The notes below the pieces were generated by a model. That model was not told the origin of the DNA, did not search any database, and saw only the letters and a list, made by a program, of their open reading frames with translations. Below are positions 1 to 8,239 of a DNA stretch of 17,998 bases, piece after piece; within the stretch, counting starts at the first letter, position 1; every line of letters begins with the position of its first letter. The stretch lies in NCBI RefSeq assembly GCF_004770145.1, contig NZ_RQFW01000023.1, positions 1 to 17,998 of the forward strand. Reading direction: 5' to 3'. The DNA comes from Leptospira bourretii (lineage in GTDB: Bacteria > Spirochaetota > Leptospiria > Leptospirales > Leptospiraceae). Made by a program: the position numbers and the translations under genes.

Positions 1-499
1 GAGCTTAATTTTGGGTCACAGGTGTTAGGTTCTGAGGGGGAATTACGGGATTTGTGCGGATTGGTATGGAGAGATATGTGATATTTGAGTAAGTTTAGGG
101 GTTGGCTGTATGTATGACTAAAAAGGCTAGATTTTGAGTAATTTGGCATAATAATGGACCCGCTAATTTGTGTTTGATTCTACATATTTAGCTTGAAAAA
201 GCAAGGAAATTTCCGATTAATATTTTTTGCATGTAGCGTTCGTAAGATTTTACGCTAATTAGGCATTGAGGTAATTATTAGAAGGTTTGATATTTAAAGT
301 ATTGATTTTTATTTGTAAGATCGACTTAAACTTGCAGTATGTTTTAACGATATTGATTCTATAAATGAAATGGATTGAATCTTGTGAAAGCCGATGATTC
401 GATAACTTGTAATTAAAAAGTCACAACGTTGTTCTCATTTTAATGTGAAATTGGAACGATTTTCTATTTTAGTTAAAAATATATAGTAGATTAAATTGC
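1..499. other. Non-coding left flank
   Basis: I see no convincing gene in this AT-rich stretch, which lies downstream of the minus-strand defence operon. The only clear local structure is an inverted repeat, TAGCGT at 234-239 and ACGCTA at 252-257. It has a nested pairing CGTAA/TTACG at 241-254, so two alternative hairpins are possible. There is no U-tract after either arm, so it is not a convincing intrinsic terminator. Confidence 0.5.
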
Positions 500-1558
500 T
501 TATAAGGCTTGAATGTCCTTATCGATTGGAAGATATTTTTCTTTTACATTTTCACCAGAATAAAAATCCAATAAATCCTTTTTGGTTAGTGTTCCTTTCC
601 TAAGAAAACGCTTCAAATATTCTTGATTAAATTCCATTGAAAGTGTCGATTTCTCCAATTGCATTAGGATATTTTTGTTATTCTCAATATTGTTTTGTAC
701 TAGAAATTTTATATTCAAAACATCATTTATGTCTTTTATAATGCGGTTTATTATGATTGATAAAATATCTTTGTCTATTTCGATTTCTTTTGCATTTAAG
801 GCTATATCACGAGCTAACATATAGGCTATTGCTAAATTGTTATAATCACCCTTTTGCGAATTGATAATTGCTATTAATCCGACTCCTGGAATATAGCATA
901 CATTTTCTGTTTTTTTCAGAATTGAGTTTTCTATTAAGGAAATATCAAACACTATTAAACTAACTTTGCTTTCCCTATTAGCTTGTGCTTCAATTAATTG
1001 ACTCCAAGCTGAATCTGTTTTCCGAATAAAAATATCTTTTCCTTCAATATCACCTAAACGGATGCTTTTATCAAACTTACATTCAATTGATATTTTTAAA
1101 TCTGGTGTTCCGTTTATTTCGCAAATTATATCACCCGTTTTGTTTTTAGAAATAACACCAGCCGAATTTCCTGTAAGATAGGCATGGTCTTTCATTTTTC
1201 TGTCTGAAAAGTATTCGTTTAAAAAATCAACAATTTCTTCTTCTGCCAATGTTCCTTTAATAGTTGATTTGAAGAATAGTTCCTTTTTCATTTCAAAAAT
1301 TAACTTCAAACTTTCAAGTTCAGTTCCTAGTTCGTTAGAAGTTTTGGAAAGAAAAGTTGAAATCCTATCTTCCATCAATGCTAGTACACCAATATAAATT
1401 GCTTTTACAAGTTTTTCATCCCTTTCCGTGGCAGAAAGATTGTCAAAATAATTGAAGACTATCTGATTTTCAATTTCAAAATCTTTGACCTCTACTCTTT
1501 TGAGTTGTTGATTAATCTTTATTAAGTTTTTAGCCGATTCTTTCATAAGGATAAACAT
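500..1558 (-). CDS. PD-(D/E)XK nuclease-like protein of the SIR2-HerA operon
   Basis: This 352-residue protein is the last gene of the four-gene operon. I do not recognise the full-length family. The middle carries the arrangement of a restriction-type PD-(D/E)XK nuclease: an acidic helix (Glu106-Glu108 after Lys-Gly), a Gly-Asp-Ile strand with Asp143, then Ile-Glu159-Cys-Lys161, and a downstream Gln187 in a helix. These would be the metal-binding and catalytic residues. The first 100 residues and the last 120 are mostly helical and charged and match nothing I know. Its start overlaps the KTSC gene by 29 bases. A second Met (residue 5, base 1546) is an equally possible start, and neither has a clear ribosome-binding site, which suggests translational coupling. 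I infer an effector or accessory DNase for the system. The nuclease call rests on motif reading only. Confidence 0.75.
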   Translation of the reverse strand: MFILMKESAKNLIKINQQLKRVEVKDFEIENQIVFNYFDNLSATERDEKLVKAIYIGVLALMEDRISTFLSKTSNELGTELESLKLIFEMKKELFFKSTIKGTLAEEEIVDFLNEYFSDRKMKDHAYLTGNSAGVISKNKTGDIICEINGTPDLKISIECKFDKSIRLGDIEGKDIFIRKTDSAWSQLIEAQANRESKVSLIVFDISLIENSILKKTENVCYIPGVGLIAIINSQKGDYNNLAIAYMLARDIALNAKEIEIDKDILSIIINRIIKDINDVLNIKFLVQNNIENNKNILMQLEKSTLSMEFNQEYLKRFLRKGTLTKKDLLDFYSGENVKEKYLPIDKDIQAL

Positions 1559-1751
1559 TTTTGTAATTTCTATGAAGATATGAACCTACAGAAGAAGCAT
1601 TTCGTAAATTCTCAAATTCATGTAAGGGAACACCTTTGTAAACATAAAGACTTCCATCAAGAAACCTTACATACACTTGTTCATTTTGCTCAACATAACC
1701 AATACTTTCTACATTGCTTGAACTAACTGGAAACATTTCAGGTAAACTCAT
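1530..1751 (-). CDS. KTSC-domain small protein
   Basis: This 73-residue protein is almost entirely one KTSC domain, the small fold first named from the C-terminus of some lysyl-tRNA synthetases. The diagnostic pattern is present: Ser-Ser-Asn followed by Ile-Gly-Tyr near residue 15, a Val-Arg-Phe-x-Asp-Gly-Ser strand, Tyr-x-Tyr-x-x-Val-Pro, then Ala-Ser-x-Gly-x-Tyr and a final Tyr-x-Tyr-x-Arg-Ile. The molecular role of stand-alone KTSC proteins is not established. The gene starts with an ATGA overlap with the stop of the HerA gene and runs 29 bases into the nuclease-like gene, so it is firmly part of the operon. I infer an adaptor or sensor role in the defence complex, without direct evidence. 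Confidence 0.85.
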   Translation of the reverse strand: MSLPEMFPVSSSNVESIGYVEQNEQVYVRFLDGSLYVYKGVPLHEFENLRNASSVGSYLHRNYKNVYPYERIG

Positions 1752-3553
1752 AATTTAAAATTTTTATTCCTCCAAGATTTTAAAAGACTTTTATATTCAT
1801 TTTCACTATTTTTTAAAGATTGAAGCCATTTTTCCGAAGCTTTTGGGTCAGAACTTTTTGGAGCATTTGAAATTTTATAGAATTTTACTCTGGACGGAAT
1901 CTTTACTGCTTCACCTGAAATTAATGCTTCTCCAGTTCTTAAACTTGGAAGTAAATCAATCATACTCTGTAATTCGTCTTGAACAGCAGACCTGATATGC
2001 CCTCTATCTTTTGAATTATTCATTCTTAAAGCTATCATAGTCCCGCATTGACTTAGAACGGTTTCATCCAATTCTGAAGGTCTTTGGGTAACTAGCAATA
2101 ATCCGACACCGTATTTTCTTCCCTCTTTTGCAATCATTTGAACAGTTCTCGAAGATATAGATTGTTCTCCTGCTTTCAAATAACTATGAGCTTCTTCGAG
2201 GACAATTAGCAGTGGCTGGTTTTTTCCACCAACTTTAGTGTTCACGCCCCAAAATAGACCATCATAAATAATCTTTAAAAGTGTTCCTGAAATTGATGCC
2301 ATTATTTCACTTGGAATACCAGATAAATCTAAAATCGTTATCGGTTTTGAATTCCCTATCCAGTCATAAAATAAACTATCAATATCTTTTAAAATTTTTG
2401 CATTTGCATCAGGAGTGAATTCACCAGGTGTAAATAAAAAACTGTAACTACTATCATTCAACTTGTTTCTCATGCTATCAAGAAACCCTAGTATTCCCTT
2501 TGCTTTTTGGTTTAAAAAAGGAGGGCTACTACCTAAGCCAGCGGAGGGATACTCATTCGATTTTAGTGATTCAATATCACCATCTTTCAGTCTTGTCGAA
2601 ACTGTTATCCTATCACTTTGAAACGTTTTTCTTTCGAAATCATCTAACTCAAACCAAAGTTTTTTAATACTAAATGGTAATGGTGAATCTGCGGTGATAG
2701 ATTCTTTTGCTACATCAATATTGTTTTCTTTGGCACTATCAATTTTTGCTTCAACAACTTTTTCTCTTATATACTCTCGATTAGCGTCCGTTAAATTTCC
2801 TGAAAATATTTTTATTAATTCATTAAATGGTAAAGCCCAATAAGGAATATAAAGTTTATTTTTCGCTTCTTTGGGATTTGATTCAATAACACGGGAATAT
2901 TTTAAAAGAGCATCATTGTATTCACCATGCGGGTCAATAACTAATATTCTTGCACTTGGAAAATTTCTTTTGGCAATGGATTCCAATAATACGGAAACTG
3001 AATTTGACTTCCCACTTCCTGTTGAGCCTACTATCGCACAATGTCTTGAAATAAGTTTATCCAAATCAATTTTGGCATCAAGACTTTCAGAAACACTAAT
3101 GTTTCCAACGGATATTGAATTAGAATCTTCATATCCACCATAAATAATCTCTAAATCATTAATTGTAACTAAGTGCACAATATCACCTGTTGAAGGATAT
3201 TGAGTTACACCTCTTTCAAATCTTTTCCCAACTTGTTCGCCAGCTAAAACAATGGTTATCCAAATAGTGTTTTTAAATGTATCGTAATCTTTATAATAAT
3301 TTTCTTTTAGGCTATCGGGTATTGCACTTGAACCAATTTGTGTAACTAATCCGTAAAGATTTGCATAACCTAAAGGAATCCTTACGAATGACCCAATCTG
3401 ACCAACTCTATATACCACACCATCAATAATAGGCATATTAGATTTAATGTTATCAAATAGCTTGACCGAAATAGTATTTCCGCTTATACTATCGATTTCA
3501 CCAATTTCTGTAATTTTACTTTTTGACATTTGTTCCAATTTTTTTGATTTCAT
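1748..3553 (-). CDS. herA: HerA-type hexameric ATPase (DUF87/HAS-barrel)
   Basis: This 601-residue protein has HerA/FtsK-superfamily architecture. An N-terminal HAS-type barrel (about residues 12-140) is followed by a RecA-like motor. Walker A is Gly-Ser-Thr-Gly-Ser-Gly-Lys-Ser (176-183). The HerA signature Ile-Asp-Pro-His-Gly-Glu-Tyr is at 206-212, and Walker B ends in Glu453-Glu454-Ala-His. The downstream Lys-Glu-Gly-Arg-Lys-Tyr and Thr-Gln-Arg-Pro segments (476-492) are typical too. HerA proteins form hexameric rings that move along DNA. In the SIR2-HerA anti-phage system the ring assembles with the SIR2 subunits, and both are needed for protection. The gene overlaps the SIR2 gene by 38 bases and the KTSC gene by 4. 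An internal Met (residue 9, base 3529) is preceded by a weak TTGGA and may be the true start. Confidence 0.93.
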   Translation of the reverse strand: MKSKKLEQMSKSKITEIGEIDSISGNTISVKLFDNIKSNMPIIDGVVYRVGQIGSFVRIPLGYANLYGLVTQIGSSAIPDSLKENYYKDYDTFKNTIWITIVLAGEQVGKRFERGVTQYPSTGDIVHLVTINDLEIIYGGYEDSNSISVGNISVSESLDAKIDLDKLISRHCAIVGSTGSGKSNSVSVLLESIAKRNFPSARILVIDPHGEYNDALLKYSRVIESNPKEAKNKLYIPYWALPFNELIKIFSGNLTDANREYIREKVVEAKIDSAKENNIDVAKESITADSPLPFSIKKLWFELDDFERKTFQSDRITVSTRLKDGDIESLKSNEYPSAGLGSSPPFLNQKAKGILGFLDSMRNKLNDSSYSFLFTPGEFTPDANAKILKDIDSLFYDWIGNSKPITILDLSGIPSEIMASISGTLLKIIYDGLFWGVNTKVGGKNQPLLIVLEEAHSYLKAGEQSISSRTVQMIAKEGRKYGVGLLLVTQRPSELDETVLSQCGTMIALRMNNSKDRGHIRSAVQDELQSMIDLLPSLRTGEALISGEAVKIPSRVKFYKISNAPKSSDPKASEKWLQSLKNSENEYKSLLKSWRNKNFKL

Positions 3554-4811
3554 TATCGCTAATCATTTCATTCAGAAAAGTAACCAGTTTATGAAAATCA
3601 GGTAATTTAAACTCACCTTTTCCTGTCCATATTTCATCTCCCTGAAATTCTTTATTCAATTCTTCGGAATAAGTTGGACTATCTTCATCAAAGTATAAAT
3701 CTACGTTTACAGAATCTTCTTTACTAGGTTCTATTCGTAAACACCATTCCCCATAGTTGCATCCTATAATTGCGTGTCGCCCACCATAAATGGAAAGCTT
3801 CGAATTACTTTGTGCTAATTCAGAAAGTTTACTTTCTTTAGTTAGGGTAAATTGATTTTTTCCATTTTCAGCTTGGATTTTATCGTAAACAAAGCCAATA
3901 ACATGAGAAGTTGTGTTCGTTTTTAAAGCGGAAACAATTCTTTCGTTGATATGTTCATCACCCCATGAATAACCGCAAGTAAATAGAATAGAATCGTCTT
4001 TTTTTAAAAAATTAGTAAGTCTATCTAACAAACTTTCGTAAGGTTGTTTTTTAGAATCTTTATACTTCAACGACGAAGGATAAATAAGAATGTCATTGTC
4101 ATCTGGAGATATTCTTAAAATTTTCTCTGTTTCTTTGTCAAAGTGCCATCCTAGTGAACCGTGAATTTTCCATAATTTTGTTTGCTTTGGTAAAAATTCC
4201 AAGTCTTCAACAGTTTCAGGATTAAAAAAAGGTCTGAGACTCCCACAGAAACCGTCGTAGTAGGGAATTTCTTTTTGTTCGAGTCCGAGCTCAAATAGGA
4301 AATCGTAGTTTGTAGTAAAGATTTCAATAGGATACTTTCTTTCTGCTTGTCCTATCCAATTGGCAAAATCTGTATGAACCAATTCAGCAACAATTTCTTT
4401 AGAAGCAATTTTTGTCTCATCAACTTTATGTACACTTACTGCCTTCCTTACATTTTTTTTAATCTCAATTATAAGATTTAAAAATTCATCTTTTTTTAAG
4501 TTGTTTAAGGTTCCCTCACCTATAAAACTGGCTTTTTGCTCAAGATTTGAAAGGATATTTTCAATATTAAAATATGACTCTCCGATTTCATTTTTAATTT
4601 CAGCTAATGCTTGTTCATATTTTTTATCTACTTCACTTGCAATTTTTACAATTTCTATAGTCATCTGAGCAATGGCTGGGACTGTTAATGTTTTTTCACT
4701 TTTTTTTGAAAGAGAACTGCCTGCACCAAATAAGAATCCAATTCTTTTTTTATCGGAGATTAGTATTTGTTTAATTCCTCTTATATACTCCGAAGGATCA
4801 TGGGTTATCAT
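3516..4811 (-). CDS. SIR2-domain NADase-type defence protein
   Basis: This 431-residue protein has a SIR2-like Rossmann domain. The NAD-binding loop Phe-Gly-Ala-Gly-Ser-Ser is at 28-33, Thr-Thr-Asn-Tyr-Asp at 166-170, the catalytic-type His217 in Lys-Ile-His-Gly-Ser, and a closing Gly-Tyr-Ser-Trp-Gly-Asp-x-His-Ile at 280-288. Bacterial SIR2 proteins of this kind hydrolyse NAD+ during phage attack and cause abortive infection. Linkage to a HerA gene is the hallmark of the SIR2-HerA system. About 130 C-terminal residues beyond the SIR2 core are unassigned. The gene is first in the operon. An AGGA lies 16 bases upstream of the start, which is further than ideal, so the start is likely but not certain. 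All key residues are present and the gene looks intact. Confidence 0.92.
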   Translation of the reverse strand: MITHDPSEYIRGIKQILISDKKRIGFLFGAGSSLSKKSEKTLTVPAIAQMTIEIVKIASEVDKKYEQALAEIKNEIGESYFNIENILSNLEQKASFIGEGTLNNLKKDEFLNLIIEIKKNVRKAVSVHKVDETKIASKEIVAELVHTDFANWIGQAERKYPIEIFTTNYDFLFELGLEQKEIPYYDGFCGSLRPFFNPETVEDLEFLPKQTKLWKIHGSLGWHFDKETEKILRISPDDNDILIYPSSLKYKDSKKQPYESLLDRLTNFLKKDDSILFTCGYSWGDEHINERIVSALKTNTTSHVIGFVYDKIQAENGKNQFTLTKESKLSELAQSNSKLSIYGGRHAIIGCNYGEWCLRIEPSKEDSVNVDLYFDEDSPTYSEELNKEFQGDEIWTGKGEFKLPDFHKLVTFLNEMISDNEIKKIGTNVKK

Positions 4812-4892
4812 AGTAATATTTTTAATTTCCTGTATTTTAATTTTTTAAATAATATCCTCTTTATGTTGAAAATAAAAACTCAAATGAATTTA

Positions 4893-4921
4893 TATAAATT
4901 ATTATTTTCCAAAAATCGCAA
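4893..4921 (-). promoter_or_regulatory. Candidate promoter of the SIR2-HerA operon
   Basis: On the minus strand a -35-like TTGCGA (4921-4916) and a -10-like TTTATA (4898-4893) are separated by 17 bases. This would give a leader of about 75 bases before the SIR2 start. The region is very AT-rich, so chance matches are common. A 7-base inverted repeat (4937-4943 with 4949-4955) lies just upstream and could be an operator. Confidence 0.35.
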
Positions 4922-5298
4922 CTTGCAGAGGTTACACTAAATTATAGAAATTTAGCCTAAATGTATAAAAAGCAATAAAAAAATGGTTTTTTCTTTTTTT
5001 TGAATTTGAAAATTCTATGTAATGAGTTGATTTATTATAAATAATTTAAATTATACATTACTGATCATTTCACCTTTTTGTCATCGAATGAATGTACCAG
5101 TGCCTGGTGAAGTGGCTTTGTTTTGGTCTTCATTGAACTCACTTATCTATATTTTTATTGGAGTAGTTCTGTGTGTATTCCATTTTTCAAGATAAATTTG
5201 CCTCGAAAATCCATGAGTGTTTTGATGGGTAGCGAAGCGTGTTTAAGTTAGATAACCTCTTATCTGAATTTAGAATTAACATGGGAATTTATTTTTAA
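4922..5298. other. Intergenic region between two minus-strand operons
   Basis: This AT-rich gap separates the SRAP gene from the SIR2 operon. It holds an inverted repeat, CTAAATT/AATTTAG, at 4937-4955. It also holds a 6-base hairpin, AGATAA-CCTC-TTATCT, at 5250-5265, about 35 bases after the SRAP stop on the minus strand. Without a following U-run that hairpin is a weak terminator candidate. A 35-codon ORF at 5088-5195 has a hydrophobic centre but no ribosome-binding site, and I do not call it a gene. Confidence 0.45.
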
Positions 5299-5961
5299 TT
5301 AAAATAAAGAAGGCTGGTTTTCGATTTTCTTTTTTGTCTTAGTCGAAATTAATTTATAATCCATTTCTGTTCTGTCAAATTGTTTAAGAAGATGTGTAGG
5401 ATTTGCGGTCTCGTTACTTAGCCATTTTGTGTAATTTGAGATTGGAACAATGACTGGTTGTCGATGATGAATCGTTTTTATTTTCTCATTCGCTTCTGAT
5501 GTAATAATAACAAAGCAGTTTTGATTTTTTCCTTCAGCATCTACATAGATTATTGTAAGTCCAGCGAAAGCAAATATTTGATTCGTTGAATTATATATTT
5601 CATATTTTTCGGTTGTAAATTTATCTACCTCCTTCCATTCAAAATATGATGTCGCTGGTATAAGTAGACGATTTCCCCTTAAAGCCTTCGACCAGAGGGG
5701 GGAAGTTTCTAGCTTCTCTATAGTTGCTACATTCACTTGATCTTTCAATGGCTTACCATTAATCACAAGATTTTTAGCACCCCAATGTTTGCTTTCTAAA
5801 ACGTTTTGTGTAGTTGGTCTAAAAATGACTTCTTCAATCTTTGATGGGAAAACTTCTTTTTCTATTCTTTCTTCTGAATTCCTAAGACCACCTTCATATG
5901 CTAACTCGAACTGTTCTATAACTTGAGAAGAAGAAGCATTTAATGCATAACGACCGCACAT
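5299..5961 (-). CDS. yedK: SRAP (YedK/HMCES-type) abasic-site protein
   Basis: This 220-residue protein is an SRAP-family peptidase-fold enzyme. The family crosslinks to abasic sites in single-stranded DNA through Cys2 and shields them. I chose the start at 5961, not the upstream Met at 5982, because SRAP proteins need Met-Cys-Gly-Arg-Tyr at the N-terminus so that removal of Met exposes Cys2. Counting from there, Asn77, Glu108 (Phe-Glu-Trp-Lys) and His165 (Ile-His-His-Arg-Gln-Pro) fill the conserved active-site positions. Asn77 sits in Val-Asn-Val-Ala, where most members have Asn-Ala-Arg. An AGGA lies within the last codons of the polymerase gene, and the start is 7 bases after the polymerase stop. 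This makes it the last gene of the damage-response cassette. Pairing with a translesion-type polymerase fits a role at damaged template bases. Confidence 0.93.
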   Translation of the reverse strand: MCGRYALNASSSQVIEQFELAYEGGLRNSEERIEKEVFPSKIEEVIFRPTTQNVLESKHWGAKNLVINGKPLKDQVNVATIEKLETSPLWSKALRGNRLLIPATSYFEWKEVDKFTTEKYEIYNSTNQIFAFAGLTIIYVDAEGKNQNCFVIITSEANEKIKTIHHRQPVIVPISNYTKWLSNETANPTHLLKQFDRTEMDYKLISTKTKKKIENQPSLF

Positions 5962-5968
5962 ATCTAGA

Positions 5969-8239
5969 CTATATCCTGTCAAATTTGAAAATCAATTGGT
6001 TTTGGCGTAAACTCTTGAAAAAAAGTTCGTCAAACAGATGCTCAGCTACTTCCTCAAACGCCTTTATTAAATACTCTTTATAGAATGGTGCAAAAATATT
6101 GGGTTTAATTTTTAACTTCAATATTGCTTCTTCAGAGGCATACTCTTTTGCACCGTATTTATTTCGCACGACTAAATACTTGATTTTTTCACCAGGATTG
6201 ATTTCGATTTTCAATTCGTTTAACTGCTTTATACTTTGGGTGGACTGGCTATTTACTTTATATTCATCTAAACCTTTTGTGATGGTTTTTTTTAAGAGTA
6301 ACGATTTCCAGTGAACTTGTTCGTCGTTGAGTGTTTTTTCAAACTTGTAAAAGAGTTTAATATATTCGTTTTTTTTACTTTTTAATTCTATTATAGTATC
6401 ACAATCCTGAAATAATTTTAGTAATTCATTCTGGAAGGATTTTATAAATTCAGGTGTGTCTTTTCGCCTTATAAATATACCTCTTACTTTTAATTTTCCT
6501 GATTTTAATTTACCGAAGTATCTATTTACTACACCAATTTCTGGGTCTTGCTTTGAAGAAGGGAATACCAGCCAAGCATATTCTCCTTCGATCTTTAGTT
6601 CTATTTTTGTATTTTCGCTTATTGTATTGCATAAGGTAATAATTTCTTCTTTTGCTATTACAGTTCTGTTTTCCGTAGCGACGAAGAGAGAATCAGTCAT
6701 TGCATGTAAAACAATCAAGTTGCTATTGTCTTCAATGATTTCTTTCGCAGTTAGAAGAACTTCTCTACCGATAGCAGTTACTGACTCATGACTTTCTAAC
6801 CGACCGAATTTTGCATTCCGATATCCTAAATAGCCGAAAGAGGTAACCAGCATCCATTTGAGTGCATTTTGGCGAGCTTCATATATTTCCGACTCTTCCT
6901 CCTCCAGTCTCTGCTTATAATATTTTCTCCTAGCTAAAATGTTTTCCAATGCTTCGGATACTATACCTCTACGTTTGCCACAAATATAATAATCCGTCCC
7001 AGGAATAAACCACTTCTCTGATTCATCTTCGCAACAAAGGCAATTAACTGTTTCTGGGCTAAGATTATAGTGGGACATTATCGATGGATACATTTGGGCG
7101 AAATCAAGCTGTATAATATTTTCTAAAATCACGCCTAAAGACATATCTGGAATACTAACTAAACCTCCTTTATCGACTCTAATCAAATCATATAAGGTTC
7201 TTTTGTTTTCAATTGATGCCTTTTGCCAGGGAACAAGATAGTCATGTTTTAGTGCTATTGCTGTTTCTATGTTTGTTAATGCAGTCCCTGTACTTGAACG
7301 TGCCATTTTTTGAATAGGTATCCGACTTAACCTTGCTAGTTCAATTATTCCGTATAAGAAAGATTCCTTGAATATGAATGAATTATTACTATCGATATGA
7401 ATTCTACCAAATAATGGATAGCTTGAAGCTCGGAAAATCACCTGACCATAAGTTTCGAAAGACGTTCCTTTGTTGATAATTTTTCTTATTGTCTTATTTT
7501 TATCCCTATCGAAAAGCAAAGGAATTTTCAACCTTTGAGATAGGTTAAATAAAAAAGGAAAAATAGCCTGATCACCGAAAGAACTTAATATTATGTCTGG
7601 GTCATGGTATTCCAGAATTTCATTAATTCGTTTTAGTAAATCGGTCGCATTCTGAAAGAATAATTCCTCATAGAATGAATCACCAGCCCGCATTACAATT
7701 GGGTTTTGTATCGAGTAGGCTAGACGATGATTCTCTTTATAAGAAATTTCTAAATAAGTGAGTTTCGGATAATCATAATTATAACTTTTTAGGTCAGATA
7801 TACTTTTGATAGAGATGATTTTTTTGTTTTCGTATGTAATCCTTACAATTCCAAAAGGAAATATACTTTTTTCTGTGAGATATGATGTGGTGATATCTAT
7901 ATCCGAATGAAATATTTCTAATTTTTCATAAAAGGCATAGAGCTTTTGATAAATGGTTTTCAATACAGTCGGCTTTGTTAAACGGATTTTTTTTACTTTC
8001 ATCCACTCGCCTTTGTAGAAGGATTTCTTTTCTATGATTTCAGGCTCTTCATATAATGCTTTTAATTGCCGTAACCTTTCAATGAATTTAATCTCGTAGG
8101 GAGCATTCCCTTTGATATAGATTGTTGGATAGTATTCATCGATAAAGCATTGTATAGAATTTTCATTCTTTACCCAAATAATGATCTGTTCTTCAACATT
8201 ATATATATCAAATAGGTAGCCTTCAAAAGTCTGAACCAT
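5969..8239 (-). CDS. polB: Family B DNA polymerase, PolB2/Dpo2-like, probably exonuclease-deficient
   Basis: This 756-residue protein is a family B DNA polymerase. Motif A is Leu-Asp379-Phe-Ala-Gln-Met-Tyr-Pro-Ser-Ile (378-387). Motif B is Lys461-Trp-Met-Leu-Val-Thr-Ser-Phe-Gly-Tyr. A thumb-type Lys-Val-Arg-Gly-Ile segment follows near 614. Motif C reads His-Ala-Met514-Thr-Asp516-Ser, so the first Asp of the usual Asp-Thr-Asp is Met. The second Asp, the one essential for metal binding, is kept. The exonuclease region looks disarmed: where Asp-Ile-Glu is expected there is Leu-Glu-Ile-Ser (163-166), and the second motif reads Phe-Gly-Asp-Gln-Ala-Ile-Phe-Pro. The segment after Gly-Arg-Ile-His-Ile-Asp (278-283) recalls archaeal PolB2. 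The gene overlaps the upstream small gene by 17 bases. I infer a low-fidelity, damage-tolerant polymerase and not a replicase. Confidence 0.9.
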   Translation of the reverse strand: MVQTFEGYLFDIYNVEEQIIIWVKNENSIQCFIDEYYPTIYIKGNAPYEIKFIERLRQLKALYEEPEIIEKKSFYKGEWMKVKKIRLTKPTVLKTIYQKLYAFYEKLEIFHSDIDITTSYLTEKSIFPFGIVRITYENKKIISIKSISDLKSYNYDYPKLTYLEISYKENHRLAYSIQNPIVMRAGDSFYEELFFQNATDLLKRINEILEYHDPDIILSSFGDQAIFPFLFNLSQRLKIPLLFDRDKNKTIRKIINKGTSFETYGQVIFRASSYPLFGRIHIDSNNSFIFKESFLYGIIELARLSRIPIQKMARSSTGTALTNIETAIALKHDYLVPWQKASIENKRTLYDLIRVDKGGLVSIPDMSLGVILENIIQLDFAQMYPSIMSHYNLSPETVNCLCCEDESEKWFIPGTDYYICGKRRGIVSEALENILARRKYYKQRLEEEESEIYEARQNALKWMLVTSFGYLGYRNAKFGRLESHESVTAIGREVLLTAKEIIEDNSNLIVLHAMTDSLFVATENRTVIAKEEIITLCNTISENTKIELKIEGEYAWLVFPSSKQDPEIGVVNRYFGKLKSGKLKVRGIFIRRKDTPEFIKSFQNELLKLFQDCDTIIELKSKKNEYIKLFYKFEKTLNDEQVHWKSLLLKKTITKGLDEYKVNSQSTQSIKQLNELKIEINPGEKIKYLVVRNKYGAKEYASEEAILKLKIKPNIFAPFYKEYLIKAFEEVAEHLFDELFFKSLRQNQLIFKFDRI

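Noticed and set aside
2871..3143. Plus-strand ORF of 90 codons
   Set aside because: It lies wholly antisense to the Walker A and HerA-signature part of the ATPase gene, with no ribosome-binding site or domain.
5088..5195. 35-codon plus-strand ORF with a hydrophobic centre, resembling a small type I toxin
   Set aside because: There is no ribosome-binding site, no clear promoter and no antisense partner; chance is the simpler explanation in AT-rich DNA.
5961..5982. Longer N-terminus for the SRAP protein
   Set aside because: It would bury the catalytic Cys2 and overlap the polymerase gene.
6099..6791. Two plus-strand ORFs (6099-6314 and 6456-6791)
   Set aside because: Both are antisense to the polymerase gene, whose motifs on the minus strand are unmistakable.
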